The translations under genes and the position numbers were made by a program. The notes under the pieces were generated by a model. It was given only the letters and a program-made list of their open reading frames with translations, was not told where the DNA came from and searched no databases. A stretch of 23,662 nt of DNA. Source: a virus. Location: positions 1 through 23,662 of IMG/VR virus record IMGVR_UViG_3300033150_002504; one strand, given 5' to 3'. This document shows, piece after piece, positions 5,625 to 13,798 of this stretch (the stretch's first letter is position 1; every line of letters begins with the position of its first letter).

Positions 5625-6415
5625 TTCTCGTCCTCCGTTATATATGAGTCCCAACCGGCACCACCGGCTAGGTTAATCGCTTTCATATTCTTGATCAGGT
5701 ACTCATCCCGAAAGTAAAGCATATCATCTAAACTTAACTTACTGAAGTCTTCTCTTTCAAAATGAATATTTTCCCATAACTTCACCCGATGTTTAGTAGC
5801 TACATATGCAACTGAGGAATCGAATGAAAATACGAAAGGGAATTTACTCTGGACAATCAACTCATCTGGATTGCCAGATCCTAGTAAGTGTAGTCGTTTC
5901 TGAGTCAAACCTAGCCTGTAAAGTAATTTGACGAAGAAGATTCGATTTGGGGCTACACCTCTTTTACCGGTAATCTGTGAGAAGCATCTTTCACAAACTA
6001 AAAATGAGAGACCAACGAAGTCAATTTCTGGGGTGAGATAGAGTTCTAGGAAGCACTTCAGAATTTCTGCTGGAGTCCTCCCTTGAACCGGTCCTAATAG
6101 TTTCAAGTCTTTAGGAGGGTGCTTCAGGAATTCCTCATAATTGTTTAGTGTCGCTTTCATATCATAAAAGACGTCCGGAAGTACCAAAACGTCGGCGTTT
6201 ATCTGATAGGCAACTTCTGTCAACTCTTTAAAATCAACTGGCTTTCCTCTCTCGTAAGCACCATTGTCAAGGATCGTCCACTTTGGCACTCTCTCTGTCA
6301 CCAATTTCTTGTAGGTCGGATTTCGTAGGAACTCATGAGCTAAAATTAGATACCCGTCGCTATACTGTTCCTGCAGATGAAAGTACGTGATAGGTAGGGT
6401 GTGAATAATCTTCAT
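5621..6415 (-). CDS. dpdA: DpdA-like 7-deazaguanine DNA transglycosylase
   Basis: The 264-aa product has the features of phage DpdA proteins, distant relatives of tRNA-guanine transglycosylase: WTILDNGAYERGK (LDNGAYE, 49-55), VLVLPDVF (D81), LLGPVQGRT, then a barrel-like LHLLGSGNPDEL and FSFDSSVAY. DpdA enzymes exchange guanine in DNA for a 7-deazaguanine such as preQ0 and so shield phage DNA from restriction. ATG 6415 follows GGGAGGAG and overlaps the upstream stop as ATGA; the gene overlaps queC in the same way. The order Nmad1-dpdA-queC forms one translationally coupled module. The exact base installed cannot be read from sequence. Confidence 0.85.
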   Translation of the reverse strand: MKIIHTLPITYFHLQEQYSDGYLILAHEFLRNPTYKKLVTERVPKWTILDNGAYERGKPVDFKELTEVAYQINADVLVLPDVFYDMKATLNNYEEFLKHPPKDLKLLGPVQGRTPAEILKCFLELYLTPEIDFVGLSFLVCERCFSQITGKRGVAPNRIFFVKLLYRLGLTQKRLHLLGSGNPDELIVQSKFPFVFSFDSSVAYVATKHRVKLWENIHFEREDFSKLSLDDMLYFRDEYLIKNMKAINLAGGAGWDSYITEDEK

Positions 6416-6948
6416 TTCTGCTCCTCCCTTAGCCGGTATAATCCCATCATAGCATAGTTAATCAAATCGTATAAGTGCTCCTCCTGAACTGTTCTGTCTT
6501 TCTGAGAGCGAGAAGCTTCCTTTTCACGCATAGCTTTGACGAAAATCATCGAGGCGAGATCAATTAGGTCTAGACTCTTCCACGCATCACCATGTGTTGT
6601 TTGGCGTTCCTCAAACAGATGGATACAGCGTTCTGTTACTTTACGGAGGAAGTCCGGAAAATTGGAACATCCGCGTTCAGCACTTTTCGACTGATGATGT
6701 GTTGGGAGATGTATTGGGACGAGCGACAATTCGATCTCCCCACCTTTACGACTTACTGAAATTTGTAATGTCTCGGGAGTTTTCGCATTCGTTTCGAAGA
6801 CCAAATCAGCATCGCCAGTTTCGCGGTCGAACAAGACGTCGATTAATTTCGCATCCGACGGAAAGCCCTTCACGTCGGACATCTTCGGAAAACCTTCCTT
6901 CATGAACTTAGTGAAAAGATTCAAGTTTACGATTACATTGAAAGTCAT
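6412..6948 (-). CDS. Nucleotide-modification-associated (DUF1599/Nmad1-like) protein
   Basis: ATG 6948 (MTFNVIVNLNLF) has GGGAGG 7 bases upstream. The C-terminal half (about residues 95-178) resembles the all-alpha MazG-like Nmad1/DUF1599 domain: FEERQTTHGDAWKSLDLIDL, then IFVKAMR and EEHLYDLINYAMMGLYRL, with the acidic and histidine residues expected for a metal-dependent nucleotide-binding fold. The N-terminal half (beta-rich, FDRETGDADLVFE) is a separate unrecognised domain. Members of this family often sit beside DNA-modification genes, and here the gene directly precedes dpdA with an ATGA overlap. It probably acts on, or clears, nucleotides in support of modification. Confidence 0.72.
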   Translation of the reverse strand: MTFNVIVNLNLFTKFMKEGFPKMSDVKGFPSDAKLIDVLFDRETGDADLVFETNAKTPETLQISVSRKGGEIELSLVPIHLPTHHQSKSAERGCSNFPDFLRKVTERCIHLFEERQTTHGDAWKSLDLIDLASMIFVKAMREKEASRSQKDRTVQEEHLYDLINYAMMGLYRLREEQK

Positions 6949-6964
6949 TATTTTACCTCCCATC

Positions 6965-7201
6965 TTAATATCTTACAATGTTTAGCAGCAACTTCGCTCT
7001 TTTTCTCGCTTTGTCGATGTCATTGTAATGAAGGTCCCAAGTCTCAGGATTAATAACGGGCAGCACAGTATCGACCTGCTCTATATAATCTAGAAACTCC
7101 TCTAATTCCTGTTCTTTGAGAAGAGATCTCACAAACTCAAAAGCGTGATTTATACGACAAGCGATTTCTCGATACCTTTCAATGTTGCTTTCAGTGTTCA
7201 A
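6965..7201 (-). CDS. Hypothetical alpha-helical protein (78 aa), TTG start
   Basis: TTG 7201 lies 6 bases after AGGAGG and overlaps the upstream stop as TTGA. The product is predicted to be mostly helical and acidic in its first half (IERYREIACRINHAFEFVRSLL, then EFLDYIEQVD), with a basic C-terminus (DKARKRAKLLLNIVRY). No domain was recognised. Its place in the coupled chain between the recombination genes and the modification module supports it being real. Confidence 0.68.
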   Translation of the reverse strand: MNTESNIERYREIACRINHAFEFVRSLLKEQELEEFLDYIEQVDTVLPVINPETWDLHYNDIDKARKRAKLLLNIVRY

Positions 7202-7434
7202 TGTCTTCCTCCTAATCTCCGCAACTTATCAAGGATCGCTTCTTCTTCAAACTTTCCTTTCAACCAATCGAAGAAAGACGGGAAATATCGTTCGTTTATG
7301 ATACACAGAGGTTCAGTGTTTAGAAGGTTACCTTTCTCGTCGATAGCAAAGACTGGCGTCATTCCGCATTCTGTATCCCCTTTTCTTACATAAGCATCAA
7401 CTAAACTTCTTCCATCAGCACTTAAATGCTTCAC
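7198..7434 (-). CDS. Hypothetical protein (78 aa), GTG start
   Basis: GTG 7434 follows AGGAGG by 8 bases, and GTGA overlaps the upstream nuclease stop. The product (MKHLSADGRSLVDAY...) has a possible beta-hairpin (TPVFAIDEKGNLLNTEP) and a helical, charged end (WLKGKFEEEAILDKLRRLGG). No known family was recognised. It belongs to the co-translated block from SSB to queC. Confidence 0.68.
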   Translation of the reverse strand: MKHLSADGRSLVDAYVRKGDTECGMTPVFAIDEKGNLLNTEPLCIINERYFPSFFDWLKGKFEEEAILDKLRRLGGRH

Positions 7435-7838
7435 TTCTTCTGCCTCCTGATTAGTTCTTGCAATTTCCTTTCACATTCTAGTAAATACGCATGTCTCTCA
7501 CGAGAAATTCCATGCATCGCTTCTAAATCTGCGAACTTTAAGATGTAGACCCAGTGCTTGCCGAACCGTTTTGCTCTGTTTTGTATCTGTTTCAGCTCAG
7601 ATCGCTTAATCCGTTTTCCGGGATCTTTCGCGAAAGAAGTAACCGCCTTCACTTCAGCACAGTAATGTTTTGAAGCCGCATCAAATCCTAACGAGGTAAG
7701 ATGACCTACCCTACCGGTTGAGGTTATTAGCTCTTTCAAAGGGCCCTCTGGTTTACCATCCACTTTCAAGAGATAGCGTGCTTCTTCCCTCTCAAACCTT
7801 GTGGCAGCACTTCGAATGCGCGACTTTTTAGACTTCAT
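7431..7838 (-). CDS. PD-(D/E)XK nuclease, probable Holliday junction resolvase
   Basis: The 135-aa product has the core of archaeal-Hjc/phage-type resolvases: an acidic helix (RFEREEARYL, E16/E18/E19), GFDAAS (D53), and the EVK triad strand (AEVKAVTSF, E62 and K64). A basic helix (KRSELKQIQNRAKRFG) and a strand (WVYILKF) follow. These enzymes cut four-way junctions during recombination-dependent replication. Its place next to recA-, uvsY- and ssb-like genes supports the role. ATG 7838 overlaps the NYN gene by 11 bases and has only a weak GAGAAG motif, so translation is probably coupled. A general Mrr-like nuclease is the alternative. Confidence 0.65.
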   Translation of the reverse strand: MKSKKSRIRSAATRFEREEARYLLKVDGKPEGPLKELITSTGRVGHLTSLGFDAASKHYCAEVKAVTSFAKDPGKRIKRSELKQIQNRAKRFGKHWVYILKFADLEAMHGISRERHAYLLECERKLQELIRRQKK

Positions 7839-8331
7839 TTGTTCTTCTCTCTATCAAAAAGCTCTTATCTAATGTCACAACCTCGTCACACTCGTGTTGT
7901 AAGTTAATGCCACATGAATCGGGAAAGGTTAAAAGACGTACAAGTTTACCACGCCTCTTGAGATGATGTACTAATGGCAAAAAATCTCCATCGCCAGTAG
8001 CCAAAGCGAAATGCTCGAAGCGATCCTCACTCTCCATTACATCCACTACGATTCCTACATCCCAGTTAGCCTGCAAAATGCCTCTGCGCCCTTGAGGTGT
8101 AGTACGTTTTAGATAAACTTTATATCCGAACGACTTCAGCAGAGAGGTAAAGCGTTGTGGGATCTCATTCATATACGCCAGATAACAGCTCGCGTGAACG
8201 CTATCATAAACTTGATTACCACGACTGGCTCTCAGCAACTTGATATAATTCACTCGAGCACCTCTTCCATAAGCAGCTACCGCAGAATAAAATAGATTTT
8301 CTGCGTCAACAACAAATAAAAGTCTCTTCAT
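7828..8331 (-). CDS. NYN/PIN-like domain protein (LabA/DUF88 type)
   Basis: The 167-aa product opens with LLFVVDAENLFYSAV, the NYN-domain start with D9 and N12. It continues with WDVGIVVDVME and HFALATGDGDFLPLVHHLKRRGKLV, which supplies the remaining acidic metal ligands. NYN proteins are PIN-fold, metal-dependent RNases, or inactive relatives; the acidic residues here look intact. The gene is joined to recA by an ATGA overlap, so it is co-expressed with recombination functions. The substrate is unknown; RNA processing is the family-based guess. Confidence 0.8.
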   Translation of the reverse strand: MKRLLFVVDAENLFYSAVAAYGRGARVNYIKLLRASRGNQVYDSVHASCYLAYMNEIPQRFTSLLKSFGYKVYLKRTTPQGRRGILQANWDVGIVVDVMESEDRFEHFALATGDGDFLPLVHHLKRRGKLVRLLTFPDSCGINLQHECDEVVTLDKSFLIERRTNEV

Positions 8332-9302
8332 GTCTTTAATTCACTCCGAATCTTTTTCTCAATCTCATCGATCACCTCTTGCGGTGCAGCTGATCGCCGA
8401 AACCGTATCTCACCGTAATTCCACATGCCACCAGTTGAGGTGATAATACCTTTACGTCTTGCTAAATCCAATAAGGCCAGTTCTTCAGATATTCCTTCCT
8501 CGAAGATAATAGGTATTGTAGCTTCTCGAAAAGGAGGTGCAACTTTGTTCTTGATCACTCGTACTCTGCATTCAGATCCGATAACTTTCCCAGACTTCTT
8601 CACCGCAACTCCTGGATATACTTTCAACCTTAAGGTGGCGAAGTGTTTCAATGCATGTCCACCGAAGGAATGTTCTTTTGCACCGTACATAACACCAAAA
8701 CTGGCGCGCATTTGATTGGTTATGATGAAGACGATCTTTTCGTGCTTTATCTCATTTAGAACTTGTCTAAGTTGAGGGGTTAAAAGTCTCGCATGTTCAG
8801 CAATGTGACGATCACCAATTTCACCCTCGATTTCCGCTCTGGTAGATACCCCGGCGATGGAATCAATAACCATAGTTACATACGGTCTGTTCTTTTTCGT
8901 CTTGACGAAGGATATCATAGAGTGGATCTCAGCGAAGACATCCTCAAGTGTATCCGGTTGCGTATATACCAAACTCTTTGGGTTGCAACCGTTCTTCTTA
9001 GCCCAAATTGGATCGAAAGAATTTTCAACGTCGAATAATACAGCAACCCCACCAGCTTTTTGAGTGGATCCTAAAATTTTTAACACAATGGTCGTTTTCC
9101 CACTTGATTCCACACCTAGGATCTCGGTCAATCTTCCGCAAGGCAAACCTGGACGTCCGATAATAAAGTCTAAAGCAGTGATGCCAGTGGAAAGGAAATC
9201 TGTTACTCCTGACTTTAACCCCTCATCGTCAAAAGTTATCGCAGCACCGGGTCCATACTCTTTGGAGATCTGATTTGCTAATTCCTTAGCTAAGTCTTTC
9301 AA
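8328..9302 (-). CDS. recA: RecA-like recombinase
   Basis: The 324-aa product has Walker A GVESSGKT (63-70), LFDVENSFDPIWAKK, a Walker B strand ending VTMVIDSIAG, and FIITNQMRASFG, all characteristic of RecA. The length is slightly shorter than bacterial RecA (about 350 aa), with a reduced C-terminus. It forms filaments on single-stranded DNA and drives strand exchange with ATP hydrolysis. The start is TTG 9302, about 7 bases after GGAGGAGG and overlapping the upstream stop as TTGA. Genes for a UvsY-like mediator and SSB lie immediately upstream, so loading factor, SSB and recombinase are made together. Confidence 0.92.
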   Translation of the reverse strand: MKDLAKELANQISKEYGPGAAITFDDEGLKSGVTDFLSTGITALDFIIGRPGLPCGRLTEILGVESSGKTTIVLKILGSTQKAGGVAVLFDVENSFDPIWAKKNGCNPKSLVYTQPDTLEDVFAEIHSMISFVKTKKNRPYVTMVIDSIAGVSTRAEIEGEIGDRHIAEHARLLTPQLRQVLNEIKHEKIVFIITNQMRASFGVMYGAKEHSFGGHALKHFATLRLKVYPGVAVKKSGKVIGSECRVRVIKNKVAPPFREATIPIIFEEGISEELALLDLARRKGIITSTGGMWNYGEIRFRRSAAPQEVIDEIEKKIRSELKT

Positions 9303-9757
9303 GAGACCTCCTCCTTCAACAATCTAACGTCCTTTTCTGCACGCAGATTGCTGCCTAAGCTGACCAACATGTCCTTCCTTTGTCTGAACGCTTGAGTAAT
9401 AGCACTCAAGATGGAAAATTGTTTCTGAGCTTCAAGCTCCTGCAACACAAGCGCTTTTACTTCGGGATCCAGAGTTAACTGCGCCTCAAGTTGCTTTTCT
9501 GTTACCCTCTTTCCCGTTGCCTCAGCTAACCTGCGCAGCTGCACATACTGATCTGCTTCCTTTTCCTTCCGTGCCTGTCTTTTTCTAAGATAGTTGTATT
9601 CTGCGAGACTTGCAAGAGTGGCCCACCAAGCGAACTTTCCTGATTGGTCTTGGAACTCTTGATCAATGTCGTTGGGATCGATTTTCAGCTCCTCTTCTAC
9701 GTCTCTCTCCCAAACATGCTCGTCCAGTTTTATTGCCAGTTTCTTTAAAGGGTTCAT
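9299..9757 (-). CDS. Helical protein, possible UvsY-like recombination mediator
   Basis: The 152-aa product is predicted to be helical and highly charged: IDPNDIDQEFQDQSGKFAWWATLASLAEYNY, then basic and acidic helices (RKRQARKEKEADQYVQL, TEKQLEAQLTLDPEVKAL) and QAFRQRKDMLVSLGSNLR. The layout (acidic start, a short aromatic segment, long helices, an R..ML..L.S end) resembles phage UvsY-type proteins that load recombinase onto SSB-coated DNA. Its position exactly between ssb and recA supports this. There is no catalytic motif to confirm it. ATG 9757 overlaps the ssb stop as ATGA. Confidence 0.6.
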   Translation of the reverse strand: MNPLKKLAIKLDEHVWERDVEEELKIDPNDIDQEFQDQSGKFAWWATLASLAEYNYLRKRQARKEKEADQYVQLRRLAEATGKRVTEKQLEAQLTLDPEVKALVLQELEAQKQFSILSAITQAFRQRKDMLVSLGSNLRAEKDVRLLKEEVS

Positions 9758-10638
9758 TTTCTGCTTCTCCTTTTAGGTCTCTCAAGCTCTTCTAATTTCG
9801 CTTGAAACTTCTGCTTCAGAGTGTCTCGTCCTTTCTCCTCTGCGAATTGAGTTTCAATACATGCATCACGGAAAGAACATGCTCGACATTCAGGATCAAG
9901 TTTGTTATACCCAATTCCGAAACATTTCGGCTTAGCTTCAACCTGTTCAATAGTGTTTTCCTCTTTTGGCATTTCAGCCACCTCTTCTTCTTCAACAGTC
10001 TCTGATGTCCCAACATGATTTAGTGTTCCCTCTATTATCTCCCGTTGTTTTTCGTAAGGAAGAAGCTGAACTACAGAGTCAAGATCATAAAGCTGCGTTA
10101 ACCACTCAGGATCTGCAATAGGAGTGGGATTCTTACGCGCTTGGACTCGATAAGAAGTTTCTAATCCAGTACCCTCACGTGTAATCTTTATATCATAACC
10201 CTTCTCTGGATCAGTGATGTCACCCCAATCTGGATCTGCGAAGTAAGAGAGTATGTCTTTGAAGATAGAAACTCCAGAGGAGAAGATTCGTACACCTTTG
10301 GATGGCTCTGATAAATCAACGATGTTGTAAAGCACTCTGTGTCGTGGAACAAACTTACGAGCTAGGTTGACTTTCTCCGGATCTTCAGAGGCGCGTAACT
10401 CCTCCAACTTATCACATGCGTAACATCGTCCGCCTTCGGCACGCGTACAGACGAAAGACTCTCCATTCTTACCTACACCGAAGTGCATATCTACTTCTCT
10501 GAAGAAGTATCCGCTTTCTCCATACGGAGGTAGAATTCGGATGAGATTAACACCTTCCTTCGGCGTCCAAAACTGACCAGTTGAAATTTGATCGTACCTC
10601 TCCTTGACCTTCTTTAGGTCTGTTTTGTGATACTTCAT
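9754..10638 (-). CDS. gp32-like single-stranded DNA-binding protein
   Basis: The 294-aa product resembles T4 gp32-type SSBs: a basic N-terminus (MKYHKTDLKKVKERYDQ), FWTPKEGVNLIRILPP at the start of the OB-fold, and an internal zinc site (FVCTRAEGGRCYACDKL) with VLYNIVDLSEP after it. An unusual C-terminal part contains acidic segments (VEEEEVAEMPKEEN) and a second cysteine set (KCFGIGYNKLDPECRACSFRDAC) before a basic tail. It coats single-stranded DNA during replication and recombination. ATG 10638 follows AAAGGAGG, and a strong promoter lies 45-72 bases upstream, so this is the first gene of the recombination operon. Confidence 0.85.
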   Translation of the reverse strand: MKYHKTDLKKVKERYDQISTGQFWTPKEGVNLIRILPPYGESGYFFREVDMHFGVGKNGESFVCTRAEGGRCYACDKLEELRASEDPEKVNLARKFVPRHRVLYNIVDLSEPSKGVRIFSSGVSIFKDILSYFADPDWGDITDPEKGYDIKITREGTGLETSYRVQARKNPTPIADPEWLTQLYDLDSVVQLLPYEKQREIIEGTLNHVGTSETVEEEEVAEMPKEENTIEQVEAKPKCFGIGYNKLDPECRACSFRDACIETQFAEEKGRDTLKQKFQAKLEELERPKRRSRK

Positions 10639-10682
10639 TTGAACCTCCTTTAAGGCTTGGCTTTTGCCTTCTTTTTATTTTA

Positions 10683-10710
10683 ATTATACTGAGAATTTTT
10701 GCATTTTCAA
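10683..10710 (-). promoter_or_regulatory. Sigma70-type promoter for the ssb-recA-dpdA operon
   Basis: Read on the minus strand, TTGAAA (10705-10710) is separated by 16 bases from a perfect TATAAT (10683-10688). It lies in the short gap between the polymerase stop and the SSB ribosome binding site, giving a leader of about 40 bases. The same -35 and -10 hexamers recur upstream of the helicase and of the tas-like gene. Confidence 0.8.
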
Positions 10711-10735
10711 GAGTGAGAGTATTACATGTACTAAC

Positions 10736-13117
10736 TCACCACCACTCATTATGAACTCCTAACTCAATTCCGAGCTTAATGCCAATCTTTGGTAGTCTAA
10801 AGTCGAAGGAATCTCTCACTATTTCTTCGACTTTTTTGACCTCATCTTCTGGGCACTCAATGTAAAGAGCATCATGCAATGAGGTAACTATTCCTGATTT
10901 CAAGCCCATCTGTTTCAATCTCTGGTGAATCAAGATGGTCACTAGAGAAAGAACATCACTGGTCGTAGACTGTGGGAGAAAGTTAATAGCCTGTCTTTCT
11001 GCCTCTGCAATTGCAGCCTGTGAAGATTTTGTCAGACCATATCTAGGGAGAAACTTTATCCATGGAAATCGTCTCTTTCTTCCAAAAATATTGACAATTT
11101 CACCCTCTTGAAAGATTTTTCTTCTTTGATCATCCATCCAAGTTTTAATTTTGGGATAGCGACTGAAGAACTTCTCGTAGAAAGATTCTGCTTTATCCTT
11201 AGGAATTCCGATCTTTTGAGCAGATCCAGATGGTGTTGAACCATAGAGTAGAGAGAATACAAGTGCTTTGGCCACCATTCTGTCTTCCCGAGTTGGCTTT
11301 TGACCAGGAGGTGTAATACCAAAGTTACTAGCGGTATTTGAATGGAAGTCGCTCGCTTTTAAATCGTCAAGTAAGGTCTCATCGTGTGCGTAACCAGCAG
11401 CAATATGTAATTCTGCTCTATTGATATCAACGCCCAATATCCTCCATCCGTCTTCCGGTTTGAACATCCAACGAATACGTGTGCTACCGTCTCGTGGCAA
11501 GTTTTGAAGATCAGGTCTACTGGAACTCAGACGGCCGGAGGTGGTGCCAAAGACTCGAAAATCAGAGTGGATTCTACTATTCTTATCTAGAAATCTTTTA
11601 ATACCACCATTACCATCAGTACCATCGACGAATGTACTCTTCAACTTCTCTAATTTCTTCAGTTCAGCTATCTCAGCGATGACCTTATCTTTTCTAGCAA
11701 ATCGTTCTAAAACCTCTTTGTCGGTCGATGGCTTACCTGTTTTTGTCTTCTTGAAAGGGGTGAAGCCTTTCTTACTGAAGAGTAAGTCAGACAGTTGCTT
11801 CGGCGAACGATGATTGAAGTCTTTTCCGCATGCGGTTTTTATCGCTTTCGTCTTCACTTCAATTCTCTCTGCCAATTCTTTTGAGACAATCTTCAATCTT
11901 TCGGGATCTACTCTCATTCCTCTTTCTTCGACATCAACCAAAGTCAACATTAATGGCATAGCAAGATTCTCAAATAACCAGCGAACACCTTCCTTATCCA
12001 ACTGAGGCTCTAAGGCTTGCATAACACGGAAGGTAGCGATCGCATCTAGTGCATTGTATTTGTAAAGAACTTCTGAGGGAATTTCGGAAAATGAACCTTT
12101 CGTTTTCGAAGGAACGTACTTTTTGATCTCCAACTCGTAAGGGCCTAAGTTTGTATAACGGAGGGTGAGATTAGTCAGTGAAAGTGGTACATTTTCGTCG
12201 ACTACATGTTGTGCGATAATAGTATCGAATACTAAATTTTTGATATAGACCCCGATTTGCCTTAGAAACAGCAAGTCAAAAGGTGCATTGTGCGCCACGA
12301 ACCCTACGTTAGAAGAAGCTAATCTTCTCAAGTGCTGAACAACTGGTTGAGGATCATCCCAGAATGGTACCATTCCCTGTTTATAGAAAGGGATACAATA
12401 ACCTTCTTTTCCATTTGGAGAAAAAGCAATACTGAGGATTTTTCCAGTTACCCAAGAGAATTGATTAGTCTCAGTATCGAAAGTGACTCGATTGAACTTC
12501 ATCAGATAATCAACCAGTGAGGAGACCTGTTCTAAAGTTCGAGCGACGTAAATAGGCGGATCATCTAATTCCGGTCCTTGTTTTATTAAACGCTTAAAGA
12601 TAAAGAAGTCCGATCGTAGTTGTGGTAACAGTTCCGGCCGTCTTAGAATAGCAGCTGGATGCAACGTGAAAAAGGCATGACATTGAAACTCCGGAAGGAA
12701 TCTCCAAGATCCGTGCAGATCAGTAATGCCCGTTAGGTTAGCCAGTGATTTGGCAGCGATGTTTCCTAAACTCAAGATCCATTTTGGCTTGATATGATTG
12801 ATCTCTTCTACTAGATATGGACGACAACACGATATATTGGAGGCGGTTGGGGTGAAGTTTCGAGGGCTCTTGAGAATCTTCGAACAGCGCACAGCGTTAG
12901 TAACAAACACCTCACTACGAGGCAAGCCAATATCGTCCAACAATTTATTCAAAAGCTGTCCCGCAGGTCCGCAAAAGGGAATACCTTGTCGAAGCTCATG
13001 CGCGGCAGGACTTTCTCCTACTACGAGTATCTGCGCTTGTTTATTACCTGCGCCATGAATAGGGCCATCATAATCTTTTAAAGTGCACGCTTCACAACCT
13101 TTCTTTTTGCTTTTCAT
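10736..13117 (-). CDS. polA: Uracil-DNA-glycosylase-like domain fused to DNA polymerase I
   Basis: The 793-aa product has three parts. Residues 1-180 form a family-4-type UDG domain: C8 and C11 with C78 and C97 or C98 as probable iron-sulfur ligands, GESPAAHELRQGIPFCGPAGQ (34-54; E35 and E41 kept, the usual PG glycine replaced by alanine) and HPAAILR (153-159). Residues about 190-380 form a 3'-5' exonuclease (DTE 214-216, FVAHNAPFDLLFL, YNALDA). The rest is a family A polymerase: SGRLSSSRPDLQNLP, motif A DINRAELHI, O-helix R..AKALVFSLLYG, and motif C SLHDALYIE, in which the usual HDE glutamate is alanine. There is no 5'-nuclease domain. It is the phage replicative polymerase. ATG 13117 lies 12 bases after the Cse60-like gene. 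Confidence 0.92.
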   Translation of the reverse strand: MKSKKKGCEACTLKDYDGPIHGAGNKQAQILVVGESPAAHELRQGIPFCGPAGQLLNKLLDDIGLPRSEVFVTNAVRCSKILKSPRNFTPTASNISCCRPYLVEEINHIKPKWILSLGNIAAKSLANLTGITDLHGSWRFLPEFQCHAFFTLHPAAILRRPELLPQLRSDFFIFKRLIKQGPELDDPPIYVARTLEQVSSLVDYLMKFNRVTFDTETNQFSWVTGKILSIAFSPNGKEGYCIPFYKQGMVPFWDDPQPVVQHLRRLASSNVGFVAHNAPFDLLFLRQIGVYIKNLVFDTIIAQHVVDENVPLSLTNLTLRYTNLGPYELEIKKYVPSKTKGSFSEIPSEVLYKYNALDAIATFRVMQALEPQLDKEGVRWLFENLAMPLMLTLVDVEERGMRVDPERLKIVSKELAERIEVKTKAIKTACGKDFNHRSPKQLSDLLFSKKGFTPFKKTKTGKPSTDKEVLERFARKDKVIAEIAELKKLEKLKSTFVDGTDGNGGIKRFLDKNSRIHSDFRVFGTTSGRLSSSRPDLQNLPRDGSTRIRWMFKPEDGWRILGVDINRAELHIAAGYAHDETLLDDLKASDFHSNTASNFGITPPGQKPTREDRMVAKALVFSLLYGSTPSGSAQKIGIPKDKAESFYEKFFSRYPKIKTWMDDQRRKIFQEGEIVNIFGRKRRFPWIKFLPRYGLTKSSQAAIAEAERQAINFLPQSTTSDVLSLVTILIHQRLKQMGLKSGIVTSLHDALYIECPEDEVKKVEEIVRDSFDFRLPKIGIKLGIELGVHNEWW

Positions 13118-13129
13118 TGTATGACCTTC

Positions 13130-13297
13130 TTAACTCGACTGCTCTTCTGTGTACCAAATGCTGATCCACGTATATCTATCATCATTCGTAGACTGCGCGA
13201 TGTGCTGTATACGAATGTTTTGATGATCGTCTAACCACCTGTTGATGCACTCTTCCAAACGGAAAAAGTGATCGTCCTCAAAGATTTTGACCTTCAT
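13130..13297 (-). CDS. Cse60/DUF2758-like small protein (55 aa)
   Basis: ATG 13297 (MKVKIFEDDHFFRLE) has AAGGAGG 5 bases upstream; an earlier in-frame start eleven codons before lacks one. The sequence has the pattern of the sporulation Cse60 family: MKVKIFE, then LEECINRWL, then the IRIQHIAQST strand and the ISIWYTEE end. The family is found in Firmicutes and their phages and its molecular role is unknown. It directly precedes the polymerase gene and is probably co-transcribed with it. Confidence 0.72.
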   Translation of the reverse strand: MKVKIFEDDHFFRLEECINRWLDDHQNIRIQHIAQSTNDDRYTWISIWYTEEQSS

Positions 13298-13320
13298 TTC
13301 ATCCTCCTTTTCCTCTCTCT

Positions 13321-13767
13321 TTATTTCCAAACTCTATGTTTCTCCTCCACTTGCTCCCAGCCGCTGTGCTCAGTAATTTCCCAGTCAACATCATCTGGTA
13401 TCTCAACCACTTTCAATTCACTACACATGGAATTCGCTTTTTCACCTAAATCTTCTACAGTTTTCACAAGAGCAGGATCATCCCTTTTTATATCTCTCTC
13501 ATTCCAGAGGTATTTGTTCAATTCATTTCTATTCTTCAGTCCCTTTCGAGTAGCATAATATATTAGTGATGCTGTTTCACCTTTTCTCTTCTCGAAAGGA
13601 ACTATCGTCTCATCGTAAATGTTATATGGTTTGCGCGCATGTAAATTATCCGACCATTTTTCCACATATGCATAGAGTTTGAACCCTTTCAGTTTCGCAT
13701 AATACATCACACCTTCATAGGATAATCCAAAACCTCCATAACAACTATTAATAACTATTTTCTTCAT
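13321..13767 (-). CDS. Conserved phage protein of unknown function (148 aa)
   Basis: ATG 13767 follows AAAGGAG. The N-terminus MKKIVINSCYGGFGLSYEGVMYYAKLKG is the hallmark of a family seen in many phages, in which a CYGGFGLS segment precedes an ARKGLK-like helix. The C-terminus holds LKVVEIPDDVDWEI.EHSGWEQVEEKHRVW, also typical. No enzymatic function has been assigned. The tight GGFG loop near the N-terminus looks like a ligand or nucleotide-binding turn, which is inference. It ends 24 bases before the Cse60-like start. Confidence 0.78.
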   Translation of the reverse strand: MKKIVINSCYGGFGLSYEGVMYYAKLKGFKLYAYVEKWSDNLHARKPYNIYDETIVPFEKRKGETASLIYYATRKGLKNRNELNKYLWNERDIKRDDPALVKTVEDLGEKANSMCSELKVVEIPDDVDWEITEHSGWEQVEEKHRVWK

Positions 13768-13798
13768 ATTTGCTCCTTTCTCTATTCACCTTCTTTTT

